Assembly: GCA_964584805.1 (NCBI GenBank)
Contig: CAZPAY010000007.1
Location: 42,326-106,325 of the forward strand
Length of the DNA: 64,000 nucleotides
Source: JABHIE01 sp964584805
GTDB lineage: Bacteria > Planctomycetota > UBA1135
Direction: 5' to 3'
A program made the position numbers and the translations under genes. The notes under the pieces were generated by a model that was not told where the DNA came from, made no database searches, and saw nothing but the letters and a program-made list of their open reading frames with translations. This document shows, in pieces, positions 52,860 through 61,165 of the stretch (its first letter is position 1; each line of letters starts with the position of its first letter).

Positions 52860-54179
52860 ATGAACTCTCTACCGATTGTTGGTGCCGGATTAGCCGGCTC
52901 AGAAGCCGCGCTGCAACTGGCAGACGCGGGAGTTGCGGTGCGCCTATATGAAATGCGGCCGAACACGCCTACTCCAGCTCACCGCACGGGCGATGCTGCT
53001 GAAATTGTTTGCTCGAATTCACTTGGCTCCTTTCTCCCTGACCGAGCGGGCGGAGTGTTACAGAATGAATTGCGCGCACTAGGGTGCAAACTGCTCCCCA
53101 TTGCCGAGGCCCATGCCGTCGCAGCGGGGCAAGCCTTGGCCGTGAATCGAGACGATTTCGCAGCTGCCGTGACGGCTGAGCTTGAAGCACATCCGCATAT
53201 TGATTTCATTCGTCAAGAAATCACGACCATCCCAGATGATGCCGTCGCCATCTTGGCAAGTGGCCCATTGACATCCGATGCCCTCGCAGCAGATGTTGCA
53301 AAAATATCGGGGGAAGACAATCTTTCCTTCTTTGACGCTATTGCCCCCGTTGTCACGGATGAGAGCCTCGATAAGGAAGTTATTTTCGCAGCATCCCGCT
53401 GGAAACCAGAAGAGAGCGATTACCTCAACATCCCTCTCGACAAAGCTGATTATGAGTCTCTCATCGACGGCCTTATCTTTGGCGAAAAGCACGCACTCAA
53501 AGATTTTGAAATGGCCGACCCACGAGCCAAGCAATTTTTTGAGCGGTGTCTGCCTGTTGAGGTTTTGGCTGCCCGAGGAAAAGAGTCGTTGCGGTTTGGT
53601 CCTCTGCGCCCCGTAGGCCTTGATGACCCACGCACGGGTTGCCGTCCTTACGGGGTGGTGCAACTTCGCCGCGAAAATAAAGAAGGGACGCTCTGGAATT
53701 TGGTGGGCTTTCAAACCAATTTGACCTATGGCGAGCAAGAGAAATTGTTGCGCGCTCTTCCCGGCATGCAAGATGCTGAGTTTGTGCGGCTAGGCTCGAT
53801 GCACCGTAATACTTTTGTTTGCGCTCCCAAATTGCTTCATGCGACTCTGGAATGGAAAACCCGGCCGGGGTTATTCCTCGCCGGGCAACTCACCGGGATG
53901 GAGGGCTACCTCGGAAATATCGGCTCTGGCTTACTGGCTGCGCGGGGTGCAATGGCGCGCTTAGCGGATAATGAGCCGCAATGTTTACCCGTTGAAACGC
54001 TTCTTGGTGCTTTGACCTACCACATATCATCCGCCACACCGAGCTCTTTTCAGCCAATGAAGGCTGAGTTTGGCATCCTTCCGCCGCTTGACTGGAAAAA
54101 ACGAAGTAAAGAAGAGAGGCGCCAGGCAAACGCCGACCGAAGCAAAAAAGCACTAGCAGATTTCCTGTCCAACATATAA
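52860..54179 (+). CDS. trmFO: Methylenetetrahydrofolate--tRNA-(uracil-5-)-methyltransferase
   Basis: Methylates U54 of tRNA to m5U with methylene-THF and FAD. The 439-residue protein opens with the FAD motif PIVGAGLAGSEAALQLA and continues YEMRPNTPTPAH, ICSNSLGSF-like VCSNSLGSFLPDRAGG, GPLTSDALA, and GLFLAGQLTGMEGYLGNIGSG; all are TrmFO hallmarks. The last ~60 residues are Lys/Arg-rich. The start is 10 bases before a secreted-protein gene's neighbour; it is the first ATG. Confidence 0.96.
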   Translation: MNSLPIVGAGLAGSEAALQLADAGVAVRLYEMRPNTPTPAHRTGDAAEIVCSNSLGSFLPDRAGGVLQNELRALGCKLLPIAEAHAVAAGQALAVNRDDFAAAVTAELEAHPHIDFIRQEITTIPDDAVAILASGPLTSDALAADVAKISGEDNLSFFDAIAPVVTDESLDKEVIFAASRWKPEESDYLNIPLDKADYESLIDGLIFGEKHALKDFEMADPRAKQFFERCLPVEVLAARGKESLRFGPLRPVGLDDPRTGCRPYGVVQLRRENKEGTLWNLVGFQTNLTYGEQEKLLRALPGMQDAEFVRLGSMHRNTFVCAPKLLHATLEWKTRPGLFLAGQLTGMEGYLGNIGSGLLAARGAMARLADNEPQCLPVETLLGALTYHISSATPSSFQPMKAEFGILPPLDWKKRSKEERRQANADRSKKALADFLSNI

Positions 54180-54188
54180 GGTTGCAAT

Positions 54189-55226
54189 ATGTCTTTTTTT
54201 GCCAAGATTACCTTCCTCTCATTCTTAATGAGCCCCGTCGCCCTTGCTCAGCAAGATTTGCTCGCCCTTTCCGGCACCGGAGCAGCTTGGTCGATGGAGT
54301 CAGCCACGGGCCTTGAGACTTCCCTCGGCCCTTGTGGTTTCGATGAGATTAAAGATGTTTCGAGATTCCAGAGCGACCAAGCCATTGGCGTAGGCCTTGA
54401 TTCCATGGGAGCCGAGGTCTTGTTTCGCATCGATACCGACACGGGGCGCGGCACATTACTGGTCAAGCTTAGCCTGCCAAGCACCTCCGGCCCGGCAAAC
54501 GGCCTCGCCACTGATGACGCGGATACGGTCTACCTCCACACGCGCGAAGGCTATTGGTATGTCATGGATCTCACCACGGGCAAGTTTATTCGCCAAGGTA
54601 AGTCGGCCGCTTTTGATGTCGAGTCAATGACTTACCACGATGGTCTCCTTTGGATTTGGGACACAAGACGCGGGCTCCTCACCCTCGACCCCACCTCCAC
54701 CGAATACGCAAGAGAGCTCGTCTTGGGGCAATCGGGTGTGCGTGACATTTCTGCAATCCATTTTTTGCCTACGGGTGAATTGCGGGGCGCGGGCCGCGGG
54801 TACTGGGAGATTGATTCAAGAATGGCTGACTTTAACTTGCTTACCTCCACAACCATGCCCGACATTTCTGGGCTCTGCGACCGTGACGCTGGTGGTCCAC
54901 CCCCAGGCCCTGTGTACCAAATATCAAATTTGGTTTCAGGACAAGTTGCAACACTTTCAATTGCTCAAGCACAACCAAATGCCGCAATTATCTTCGCTTG
55001 GTCATTTTCTGGCGCTGGCCCGACACCCACGCCATTTGGTGATGCCGCGCTGAGCGTACCGATTTCGCAATTGCCTCCTTTCGCAGCCACGGCACAAGGG
55101 GAAGTCGTCCTGCCCATTTTGATTCCACCGGTCATGAGCGGCATACCTATCTGGACGCAAGCAGCAGAGCTTTATTCTGGCGGCGGCGGAGTCCTCTCGA
55201 ATCCGCTGGCAATGACGGTTCAATAG
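54189..55226 (+). CDS. Secreted beta-propeller-like protein with lineage-specific C-terminal domain
   Basis: A 345-residue protein with a signal peptide (MSFFAKITFLSFLMSPVALAQ). Residues ~30-230 look like a small beta-propeller (repeats such as GLDSMGAEVLFRIDTDTG, TYHDGLLWIWDTRRG). The last ~100 residues end IPIWTQAAELYSGGGGVLSNPLAMTVQ, a pattern I recognise from many secreted proteins of one planctomycete lineage. Function is unknown. It follows trmFO by 9 bases; a perfect hairpin follows the stop. Confidence 0.62.
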   Translation: MSFFAKITFLSFLMSPVALAQQDLLALSGTGAAWSMESATGLETSLGPCGFDEIKDVSRFQSDQAIGVGLDSMGAEVLFRIDTDTGRGTLLVKLSLPSTSGPANGLATDDADTVYLHTREGYWYVMDLTTGKFIRQGKSAAFDVESMTYHDGLLWIWDTRRGLLTLDPTSTEYARELVLGQSGVRDISAIHFLPTGELRGAGRGYWEIDSRMADFNLLTSTTMPDISGLCDRDAGGPPPGPVYQISNLVSGQVATLSIAQAQPNAAIIFAWSFSGAGPTPTPFGDAALSVPISQLPPFAATAQGEVVLPILIPPVMSGIPIWTQAAELYSGGGGVLSNPLAMTVQ

Positions 55227-55246
55227 CGTCGGGGCAAGTAGAATAT

Positions 55247-55275
55247 GGAGTCACCCAGGTGGTCTGGGTGACTCC
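55247..55275. other. 12-base-pair perfect hairpin just before the P5C dehydrogenase start
   Basis: GGAGTCACCCAG and CTGGGTGACTCC (12 pairs) with loop GTGGT. It lies 20 bases after the stop of the secreted-protein gene and 9 bases before the ATG at 55285. No T run follows. It could be a terminator for the upstream gene or a leader element controlling the next. Confidence 0.6.
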
Positions 55276-55284
55276 ATTCTCATC

Positions 55285-56853
55285 ATGCAGACACTCTCCG
55301 AAATTACTCCCTTCGTCAACGAACCTTTTACCGATTTTTCGGTCGAAGATAACGCCAACGCCATGCGCGCTGCTTTGGAAAAAGCAGAAGCCTCCTTCCC
55401 TATCGTCGCCCGTCTCTGGATTAACGGCGAAGACCGCGAGGGTTCCGCGGGCACTTTTGATTCCACTGACCCGTCCCAGACCGACCGCGTAGTTTGCTCT
55501 TGCGCAAAGGCCGGTAAAGATGATGCACTCGATGCCATCGTTGGCGCCAGCAAGGCGTTTACCGATTGGTCGCGCAAGCCTGCTGAAGAACGCGCTGAGT
55601 ATTTATTCAAGGCCGCTCGCACCATGCGTTTGCGCAAGCATGAGTTTTCCGCTCAAATGGTTTACGAGGTCGGCAAGACTTGGGCCGAGGCTGACGGCGA
55701 CACCGCCGAAGCGATTGACTTCCTTGAGTTCTATGCGCGCGAAGCCTTGCGTTATGCACGCAAACAGCCAATTACTCCATATCCTGGCGAAGACAACGAA
55801 ATGGTTTACATCCCGCTTGGCGTGGGTGTAGCGATTCCACCATGGAACTTCCCCTTTGCGATTTTGGCTGGCATGACGACTGCTGCGTTGGTTGCGGGTA
55901 ATACCGTTGTGCTCAAACCATCTTCTGACGCTCCGGGCATCGCAATGATGTTTATGGACTTGATGAAAGAGGTCGGCATCCCTGAAGGTGTTTTGCAGTT
56001 CTGCCCAGGCTCGGGTGGTGAAGTTGGCGACACACTGGTGGATCACCCACTCACGCGTTTCATTTCCTTCACAGGCTCTGCCGAAATCGGCATGCGCATT
56101 TTCGAGCGTGCTTCAAAAGTGAATGAGGGCCAGATTTGGCTCAAGCGCGTGATTGCCGAAATGGGCGGAAAAGACTTCATGTTTATCGATGAAGACGCTC
56201 ATGTCGACAAAGCTGTTGCCGCGGCTTACGGTGCCGCATACGGCTACCAAGGTCAAAAATGCTCGGCTTGTTCACGCCTGATTTTGCATGAGAAAATTCA
56301 CGACGAGTTCGTCGAAAAATTCCTGCCACTCGTTGAGGCGGCAACGATGGGCCACCCGTCCGACTTCAACAACTATCAAGGCGCGATGATCAACGAGAAA
56401 GCCCGCCAAGGCGCTCTCGACGGTATCGAAAACGCCAAGAAAGAAGGCAACACTATCGCCGCAGGTGGCGAGACTGGCGACGAAGGTGGTTGGTTCTTAA
56501 AGCCAACCGTCATCACGGGTGTCGGCCGCAACGACTATGTCTGGAAGGAAGAACTTTTCGCACCAGTGGTTGCCGTCCATAAGGTCGCCTCTTTCGAGGA
56601 AGGCATCGAAGCATCCAACGATACGATTTACGGCCTAACCGGCGCCTATTGGGGCAAAGATGAGTCCAAGATTGCAATCGCCAAGCGCGACTTGCACGCG
56701 GGCAATCTTTATATCAACCGCAAGTGCACGGGCGCTTTGGTTGGCGTACACCCGTTTGGTGGCTTCAACATGTCGGGCACCGACTCAAAGGCCGGTGGTC
56801 GGGATTACCTCATGCTCTTTACGCAGGCGAAATCCATTTCGCGCGGCAAGTAG
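55285..56853 (+). CDS. rocA: L-glutamate gamma-semialdehyde (1-pyrroline-5-carboxylate) dehydrogenase
   Basis: Oxidises P5C/glutamate semialdehyde to glutamate with NAD; the last step of proline and arginine breakdown. The 522-residue ALDH has VGVAIPPWNFPFAILAGM, the catalytic Glu in AEMGGKD, and the active-site Cys in GYQGQKCSACSR. The N-terminal segment and length match the RocA/PruA branch. No Shine-Dalgarno is seen; the hairpin at 55247 sits right before it. The ferredoxin fusion gene follows after 3 bases. Confidence 0.9.
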   Translation: MQTLSEITPFVNEPFTDFSVEDNANAMRAALEKAEASFPIVARLWINGEDREGSAGTFDSTDPSQTDRVVCSCAKAGKDDALDAIVGASKAFTDWSRKPAEERAEYLFKAARTMRLRKHEFSAQMVYEVGKTWAEADGDTAEAIDFLEFYAREALRYARKQPITPYPGEDNEMVYIPLGVGVAIPPWNFPFAILAGMTTAALVAGNTVVLKPSSDAPGIAMMFMDLMKEVGIPEGVLQFCPGSGGEVGDTLVDHPLTRFISFTGSAEIGMRIFERASKVNEGQIWLKRVIAEMGGKDFMFIDEDAHVDKAVAAAYGAAYGYQGQKCSACSRLILHEKIHDEFVEKFLPLVEAATMGHPSDFNNYQGAMINEKARQGALDGIENAKKEGNTIAAGGETGDEGGWFLKPTVITGVGRNDYVWKEELFAPVVAVHKVASFEEGIEASNDTIYGLTGAYWGKDESKIAIAKRDLHAGNLYINRKCTGALVGVHPFGGFNMSGTDSKAGGRDYLMLFTQAKSISRGK

Positions 56854-56856
56854 TTT

Positions 56857-58386
56857 TTGAGCGATACCCCCATAGACCGACGGCGGTTTTTCCGCCAAGG
56901 CATGCGAAGTCTCGCACGCACTGTTCTTGAGACTGCAGATGCTGCACGCAAGCCCGCAGGGCCACCGGATAAGCCGGCGGCTCTGCGGGCTGACCCTTCT
57001 AGATTGCCTCGCTTGCGTCCACCGGGCGCGGTAAGTGAAAGTGAGTTTTTGGCGTTGTGCACGCCATGCGATGACTGCTTTCAGGTTTGCCCAGCCCAGT
57101 GCATTGTGAAAGTGCCAGCTGATGAAGCTGATGCGGGCACACCCGTAATTGTGGCGAATCAACGCGCTTGCGTGATGTGTGTCGATTTAGCCTGCACTCA
57201 TGTTTGCGAGCCGGGCGCACTCAAGCCACTGAAAGAGAAATCTGAAGTAAAAATGGGCTTGGCCATCCTAGATGTTGAGAGTTGCATCCCTTGGGCGGAA
57301 GGCACGCCTTGCAATCTCTGCCACATGGTTTGCCCCACCTTGCCACGCGCCATTGAGATGCGCGACGAGCGCCCTCATGTCTTGGCTGACTTTTGCACCG
57401 GTTGTGGCTTATGCGAGCAGCGATGCCCCACTCGCCCAGCTGCAATTGTGATTGAACCAACGAGTGTTCGAATCGCTCACGAAGAATTAGCCATGCGCAA
57501 AGAAACCGAGAGTCCATCTAAGCCCACCCTGTCGCCACCGGCCAAAGACGAATCCCGGCGCGTGCAACCCGTTATTGAAACTCATAACGACGAGCTCGGT
57601 GGCGCGGGTGAGCCAGCAATGGCAAGCCCCCCCAACGACAAACGGCCAGGGCTTGCCTTCTTGCTATTAGCCGGCCCGATTTTATGCGGCATCGGCTTGG
57701 CCGGCTGGCTGCGGCTGGTCTCTGGAGTCTCGCAATCCGTTTACGCCGAATTCTCAGGCGGCGCATTGTTTCTCGATTTTTGTTTGCTGCTCCTTTTCAT
57801 TCTGCCTCATTCACTTCTTGCTCGCGGATGGGGTCGACGCTTGTTGAATCAGCCTCTAGGCCCCGAAGCCGAGCGACCTCTCTATGTTTTAGTGAGCGGC
57901 ATCACTCTGGCCCTCATGACTCTCTCCTGGGAGACATGTGGGCCTCTCCTTTGGAAACTCGATGGTGTCTTTTTTCTTACGGCCCGTATTGTGCAAATAT
58001 CAGGTCTCGCATTGGCTGTATGGGCCGTGTTATTGGTTGGCGCATCCCACATGATTGCCTTGCCCCACTTACGAGCATTGGCTCGCGGAAGTTCCGCGTC
58101 CTCTCCCGAATTCAACGCGCATGCTCCTTATGCCTGGCTAAGGCAACCACTCAATCTAGGCATCCTTCTGACACTCCTAGCCATGCCGGAAGTCACCGTC
58201 GACCGCCTCATGCTGGCCCTCGTCACAATCGCCTGGATCTTGGTCGCGGCCCCCTATGAAGAGCGTGATGCTGAGCTAGCCTTCGGCGAAGGTTACCGCG
58301 TATACAAAGAGCGCACTCCCCGATGGCGCCCGACTTGGCTAGGTGGCCAAGGGATTGAGCCAATAGATGGACACCACCACCCTTAA
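56857..58386 (+). CDS. Fusion: four-cluster ferredoxin (NapG/MauM-like) plus MddA/NnrU-type membrane methyltransferase
   Basis: A 509-residue protein. Residues 1-210 have RRRFFRQG like a twin-arginine motif but lack a hydrophobic stretch. Cys clusters suit four [4Fe-4S] centres (CTPCDDCFQVCP, CVMCVDLACTHVC, CNLCHMVCP, CTGCGLCEQRCP). A linker follows, then from ~265 a multi-pass domain (LPHSLLARGWGRR, WLRQPLNLGILLTLLAMP, PYEERDAELAFGEGYRVY) like isoprenylcysteine/methanethiol methyltransferases. It starts with TTG 3 bases after rocA; glcD overlaps the 3' end by 20 bases. Confidence 0.75.
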   Translation: MSDTPIDRRRFFRQGMRSLARTVLETADAARKPAGPPDKPAALRADPSRLPRLRPPGAVSESEFLALCTPCDDCFQVCPAQCIVKVPADEADAGTPVIVANQRACVMCVDLACTHVCEPGALKPLKEKSEVKMGLAILDVESCIPWAEGTPCNLCHMVCPTLPRAIEMRDERPHVLADFCTGCGLCEQRCPTRPAAIVIEPTSVRIAHEELAMRKETESPSKPTLSPPAKDESRRVQPVIETHNDELGGAGEPAMASPPNDKRPGLAFLLLAGPILCGIGLAGWLRLVSGVSQSVYAEFSGGALFLDFCLLLLFILPHSLLARGWGRRLLNQPLGPEAERPLYVLVSGITLALMTLSWETCGPLLWKLDGVFFLTARIVQISGLALAVWAVLLVGASHMIALPHLRALARGSSASSPEFNAHAPYAWLRQPLNLGILLTLLAMPEVTVDRLMLALVTIAWILVAAPYEERDAELAFGEGYRVYKERTPRWRPTWLGGQGIEPIDGHHHP

Positions 58387-59794
58387 GGCTCTCGCTGCTG
58401 TTGTGGGCGACACCCGCGTCTTAACGGATGCGCGCGATGTTGCACTCTTCCGCTCGGACGCTCTGACTTTATTCTCTTGCAAGCCATCGGCGGTGCTTGA
58501 GCCGGGGTCCCAAGAAGAAGTAATTGAATGCGTGAAGATTCTGCATCGCGCCGGCATTCCATTTACAGCTCGTGGCGCTGGCACAGGTCTCTGTGCAGGC
58601 GCTCTCGTGCCAGCAGGCGGCGTTTTGATTTCGCTGATGCGCCTTAATGAAATCATAGACTTCGACGAAGATGCGCGTTACGCCGTTGTTGAGCCAGGCG
58701 TCATCAATGCCGAGCTATCCAAAATGCTGGCAGAAAGCGGGCTTTATTACGCTCCCGACCCGTCTAGCCAACTCGAATGCACACTTGGCGGCAACTTGGC
58801 TGAAAACGCGGGCGGCCCACACTGTTGCCTCCACGGCATGACGGCCCAGCATATTTTGTTTGCCGAAGTCGTCCTTGCTGACGGCACGGTTGAAATGTGG
58901 GGTTCACCAACCGCCGCGGAAGACGACTTGGATTTGCGCGGATTCCTAGTAGGTTCTGAAGGTTCGCTTGCGATTGCTTTGAAAATCGGCGTGCGCCTCA
59001 CTCCATTGCCTGAAACTGCACAAACGCTGCTCGGCGCTTACCCGACCATGGTGGAAGCTTGCGCAACAACCGCCGACATTGTGGCAAATGGCATCCGCCC
59101 CGTCGCGATGGAAACCATGGATCAACGCACCATGCAAGTCGTCGAAAACAGCATTTACGCCGCGGGTTTGCCCGTTGAGGCCGGTGCGGTGTTGATTGTA
59201 GAGGTGGAAGGCACGCCAGAGCAAGTTGAGCAAGAAGCCCTCGAGGTGGAAGCCATCCTGCATCGTCATCAAGCGCTCAAAGTTGAGCATGCGCGCACAC
59301 CCGAGCACCGCGCCGCAATTTGGGCCGGTCGAAAAGGTGCCGGGCGTGCCATTCGCGCTTTATCGCCAGATAGTTATGTCATGGACGGCGTCGTGCCGCG
59401 TTCTCGCTTGGTGGAAGTCATGGAATTTGTTGCGGAAGTCGAAGCCGACACGGGGCTTGAAATCGCAAATTTCTTTCATGCCGGCGACGGGAATATCCAC
59501 CCGCACTTCTGCTACGACGCCAATGACAAAGTTCTCACGCGTCGAGTCGAACAGGCCGGCGAGCGCATTTTGCGCAAATGCCTTGAGCTCGATGGCTCAC
59601 TTTCCGGTGAGCACGGAATCGGTGTCGAAAAAGAGGCGCTACTGCATGAGCAATTCACGAGCGAAACGATTGCACTGATGGATCGTTTGCGCCTTGTCTT
59701 TAACCCAGATGATTTGCTCAACCCTGGCCGAGGTTTGCCGTTGGGTAAAGGTTGCGCGGAAGCATTTCATCGCCACGGAGGGGCGCCCGCGTGA
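58367..59794 (+). CDS. glcD: Glycolate oxidase subunit GlcD-like FAD oxidase
   Basis: A 475-residue FAD-linked oxidase. The PCMH FAD-binding half has PFTARGAGTGLCAGALVP and SSQLECTLGGNLAENAGGPHC, the C-terminal half has NFFHAGDGNIHPHF and GEHGIGVEKE, both conserved in GlcD and D-lactate dehydrogenases. It overlaps the ferredoxin fusion by 20 bases and is overlapped at its end by glcE (GTGA). The substrate may be glycolate or another 2-hydroxy acid. Confidence 0.9.
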   Translation: MDTTTLKALAAVVGDTRVLTDARDVALFRSDALTLFSCKPSAVLEPGSQEEVIECVKILHRAGIPFTARGAGTGLCAGALVPAGGVLISLMRLNEIIDFDEDARYAVVEPGVINAELSKMLAESGLYYAPDPSSQLECTLGGNLAENAGGPHCCLHGMTAQHILFAEVVLADGTVEMWGSPTAAEDDLDLRGFLVGSEGSLAIALKIGVRLTPLPETAQTLLGAYPTMVEACATTADIVANGIRPVAMETMDQRTMQVVENSIYAAGLPVEAGAVLIVEVEGTPEQVEQEALEVEAILHRHQALKVEHARTPEHRAAIWAGRKGAGRAIRALSPDSYVMDGVVPRSRLVEVMEFVAEVEADTGLEIANFFHAGDGNIHPHFCYDANDKVLTRRVEQAGERILRKCLELDGSLSGEHGIGVEKEALLHEQFTSETIALMDRLRLVFNPDDLLNPGRGLPLGKGCAEAFHRHGGAPA

Positions 59795-60735
59795 CTGAAA
59801 CAATACGACCCGAAAGCGCGAAAGAGCTACAGGACTATCTGAAGTCGGGTGCGGCGCATCGCCATTCACTTTTGGCCGTTGGCAATCAAAGCCGCATTCG
59901 TCGGCACTCACCATCGGCCCATCCAACGGCTTTGCTTTCTATGGCTGAAATGGCCTCGATTCACTGGATTGACGCCGAAGATCAAACTTGTGAGGTCGAT
60001 GCGGGTGTATCCCCGGCAATGCTCGACACAGCTTTACACCCACTTGGCCTGTGCCTTGGCGTCGACGCGCCTCATGCATCCAGCGGCACGCTCGGCGGGC
60101 TTTTCATGGCGCCAGATATGAGCTTGCTACACGGCGCTTACGGCGGCACGCGCGAGCAAGTTTTGGGCGCGACTTGGTTGCTCGCCGACGGCACCGAAAT
60201 CAAAACGGGGGGTCGCGTGGTAAAAAATGTAGCGGGCTACGATGTCACGCGACTCTTCCTCGGATCTCGTGGTCGACTCGCCATCTGCACACGACTGAGC
60301 CTCCGTTTGCGACCATTGCCGCGTTTAGAAAAATGGTGGACGACCACCGACCCCCTTGCACTCAAAGCGCCCTGCATCCGGCTGGCCTTCTCACCGCAAT
60401 GCGATGAGCGCGCCTGGGTGCAGACCTTTGCGATTCAAGATGCGCCTCACCCATCGTTCACGGCTGTTGACCCCATAATCGCTAAAGAGAGGAAAGCGAT
60501 GACTCTTGAGCATTTTGCGACAAACCCATTGCGACACGCACATGTTTCACCGCCATGCGATTGGCGACAAAACGCTTGGGAGCTCACGGCGCATCAAGAA
60601 TGCCTGCAAGCGCCATCAACCGCGGCTGGCCAGGGCGTCCCCCATCGGGTTGAAAACCGCTGGCTCAACTCAATCGCCGCGGCTTGCTGCCCAAACGGCG
60701 AACGGTTTTTAGCCGTTAATCGCGACGGCGCCTAA
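59791..60735 (+). CDS. glcE: Glycolate oxidase subunit GlcE-like FAD-binding protein
   Basis: A 314-residue partner of GlcD with one FAD-binding domain (HASSGTLGGLFMAPD, LADGTEIKTGGRVVKNVAGYDVTRLFLGSRG). The GTG start overlaps the glcD stop (GTGA). The C-terminus is short. The usual third subunit gene glcF is not next; a ferredoxin/methyltransferase fusion is upstream of glcD instead. The 3' end overlaps a convergent small membrane protein by 27 bases. Confidence 0.85.
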   Translation: MTETIRPESAKELQDYLKSGAAHRHSLLAVGNQSRIRRHSPSAHPTALLSMAEMASIHWIDAEDQTCEVDAGVSPAMLDTALHPLGLCLGVDAPHASSGTLGGLFMAPDMSLLHGAYGGTREQVLGATWLLADGTEIKTGGRVVKNVAGYDVTRLFLGSRGRLAICTRLSLRLRPLPRLEKWWTTTDPLALKAPCIRLAFSPQCDERAWVQTFAIQDAPHPSFTAVDPIIAKERKAMTLEHFATNPLRHAHVSPPCDWRQNAWELTAHQECLQAPSTAAGQGVPHRVENRWLNSIAAACCPNGERFLAVNRDGA

Positions 60736-61095
60736 GAACATCCAGATGGCGGTGCCCACTGAGGCAAGTGTCAGAAACACAAAACCGGCGACCCACCGGA
60801 TGTGAAGATAGCGCGTGTCCTCTATTTTCCACAGACGCAAGCCACTCCAGATTACGCCGGGCAGACTCAGCAACGCGCTGAATGCCGCGAATAAATGCAC
60901 CTGTAGCGGGAATTCGGGGAAAGTGAATCCGCGCCCAAACATCTCAGCCTGCACGATGGCCAACGCCAACAAAAGCACCGTAGTCAGCGCTAGGCCCAAG
61001 TGGGCTTCGCGGCGGTTGCGGAGGCCTGCCCAAATCGTGCCGATGAGCATGGCGACGACCAAAGCGAGATTGGCGACAAAGAGAGTGGCATTCAT
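60709..61095 (-). CDS. Small four-helix membrane protein
   Basis: A 128-residue protein with about four hydrophobic segments (ATLFVANLALVVAMLIGTIWA, LGLALTTVLLLALAIV, VHLFAAFSALLSLPGVIWSG, WVAGFVFLTLASVGTAIWM). It may resemble DUF420-like proteins, but I cannot confirm this. It overlaps glcE's end by 27 bases on the opposite strand and diverges from the aminotransferase gene. Confidence 0.65.
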   Translation of the reverse strand: MNATLFVANLALVVAMLIGTIWAGLRNRREAHLGLALTTVLLLALAIVQAEMFGRGFTFPEFPLQVHLFAAFSALLSLPGVIWSGLRLWKIEDTRYLHIRWVAGFVFLTLASVGTAIWMFLGAVAING

Positions 61096-61165
61096 GACAC
61101 GGTTTTAGGATGTCGCGCGCAATCATCCAAGGGTAAATCGCAAAAGTCGGTACAATTAGTGAGTC

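Noticed and set aside
61120..61165. Promoter for the aminotransferase gene (TACAAT at 61151)
   Set aside because: The -10-like hexamer is good, but no acceptable -35 is present, and the leader would be only a few bases.
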